DNA from: Anaerolineae bacterium
GTDB taxonomy: Bacteria > Chloroflexota > Anaerolineae > Promineifilales > Promineifilaceae
Assembly (NCBI GenBank): GCA_014879345.1
Contig: JACSSI010000323.1
Span: 1-6,171, forward strand
Direction of reading: 5' to 3'
Length of the DNA: 6,171 nucleotides
The notes beneath the pieces are model-generated. The model was not told where the DNA came from and ran no database searches. It worked only from the letters and a program-made list of their open reading frames with translations. Position numbers and translations under genes: made by a program. How positions within the stretch are numbered: position 1 is the stretch's first letter; the number at the start of each line of letters is the position of its first letter. Below, piece after piece: positions 6,008 to 6,171 of the stretch.

Positions 6008-6065
6008 AGACCTGTCAGGGTTTGCATAAGCAATAGCAGCCTGATCGGGAAAACCTGACAGGTCT
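6008..6065. repeat. AGACCTGTCAGG inverted repeat upstream of glpF
   Basis: AGACCTGTCAGG (6008-6019) pairs exactly with CCTGACAGGTCT (6054-6065). Adjacent TTT and AAA extend the stem past a one-base bulge, leaving a loop of about 27 nt. The arm sequence matches the palindrome at 135-149. It ends about 20 nt before the glpF Shine-Dalgarno, so it could influence the leader, but it is most simply a dispersed intergenic repeat. Confidence 0.7.
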
Positions 6066-6096
6066 AAACATAATTTTTCAGCTTAAGGAGACGAAA

Positions 6097-6171
6097 ATGG
6101 ACAATTTATTAGGTGAATTTCTAGGCACAATGTTTTTAATCATCCTCGGTGATGGCGTTGTGGCAAATGTG
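6097..6171 (+). CDS. glpF: Glycerol facilitator / aquaglyceroporin, 5' end only
   Basis: The first 25 residues of a membrane channel of the MIP family, cut by the window edge. GEFLGTMFLIILGDGVVANV is the first transmembrane helix as found in GlpF-type glycerol facilitators, including the family's N-terminal E-x-x-G-T element. These channels let glycerol, and often other small polyols, diffuse across the inner membrane. The ATG is preceded by AAGGAG (6085-6090) with 6-nt spacing. The position behind a DhaR-type regulator and its candidate sites favours glycerol over water as cargo. The NPA motifs and selectivity residues lie outside the window, so the subfamily is inferred. Confidence 0.82.
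   Translation, partial: MDNLLGEFLGTMFLIILGDGVVANV

Noticed and set aside
6016..6033. GG-N10-GC spacing resembling a sigma54 -24/-12 promoter upstream of glpF
   Set aside because: The flanking bases (AGGGT and AAGCA) do not fit the conserved TGGCA and TTGC blocks, it falls inside a repeat, and the regulator lacks GAFTGA.

Overview
The window reads as bacterial chromosome of moderate GC with AT-richer intergenic stretches. It carries three complete protein genes, the first 25 codons of a fourth and one doubtful small ORF. I infer an Anaerolineae-like Chloroflexota relative, with modest confidence. The grounds are the style of the dispersed hairpin repeats and a strongly over-represented octamer palindrome, ACGGCCGT (13 copies). 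No rRNA or taxonomic marker is present to confirm this.

Positions 1-319 are a non-coding, AT-rich upstream region. It holds a small palindromic repeat (135-149), a promoter with an unusually long spacer and a MerR-type operator-like dyad (175-206), and a repeat-built leader hairpin (217-298). A TTG-started P1B-type Zn/Cd/Pb-exporting ATPase follows (320-2584), with extra cysteine clusters in its cytoplasmic domains. It converges on a minus-strand gene for a secreted bacterial expansin (2642-3394). A perfect nested hairpin (2594-2626) separates the two stop codons.

Divergent from the expansin is a DhaR-type transcription activator (3556-5595, GAF-PAS-AAA+-Fis HTH). Its AAA+ domain lacks the sigma54-contacting GAFTGA loop and the Walker B glutamate, as in E. 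coli DhaR. Just downstream lie two GTTTC-N5-GAAAC palindromes spaced 32 bp apart, followed by a sigma70-like promoter (5663-5691). About 400 nt further on is the start of a glycerol facilitator gene (glpF, 6097 to the window edge). The regulator, paired sites, promoter and facilitator together suggest a glycerol/dihydroxyacetone utilisation locus that continues beyond the right edge. The 400-nt interval contains a doubtful 97-codon antisense ORF, a strong stem-loop and a second copy of the AGACCTGTCAGG repeat.

The window therefore combines metal efflux, a secreted wall- or cellulose-loosening protein and a glycerol/DHA regulatory module. Nothing in the sequence shows that these three are functionally linked. 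I saw no CRISPR array, tRNA, rRNA or intact insertion sequence.
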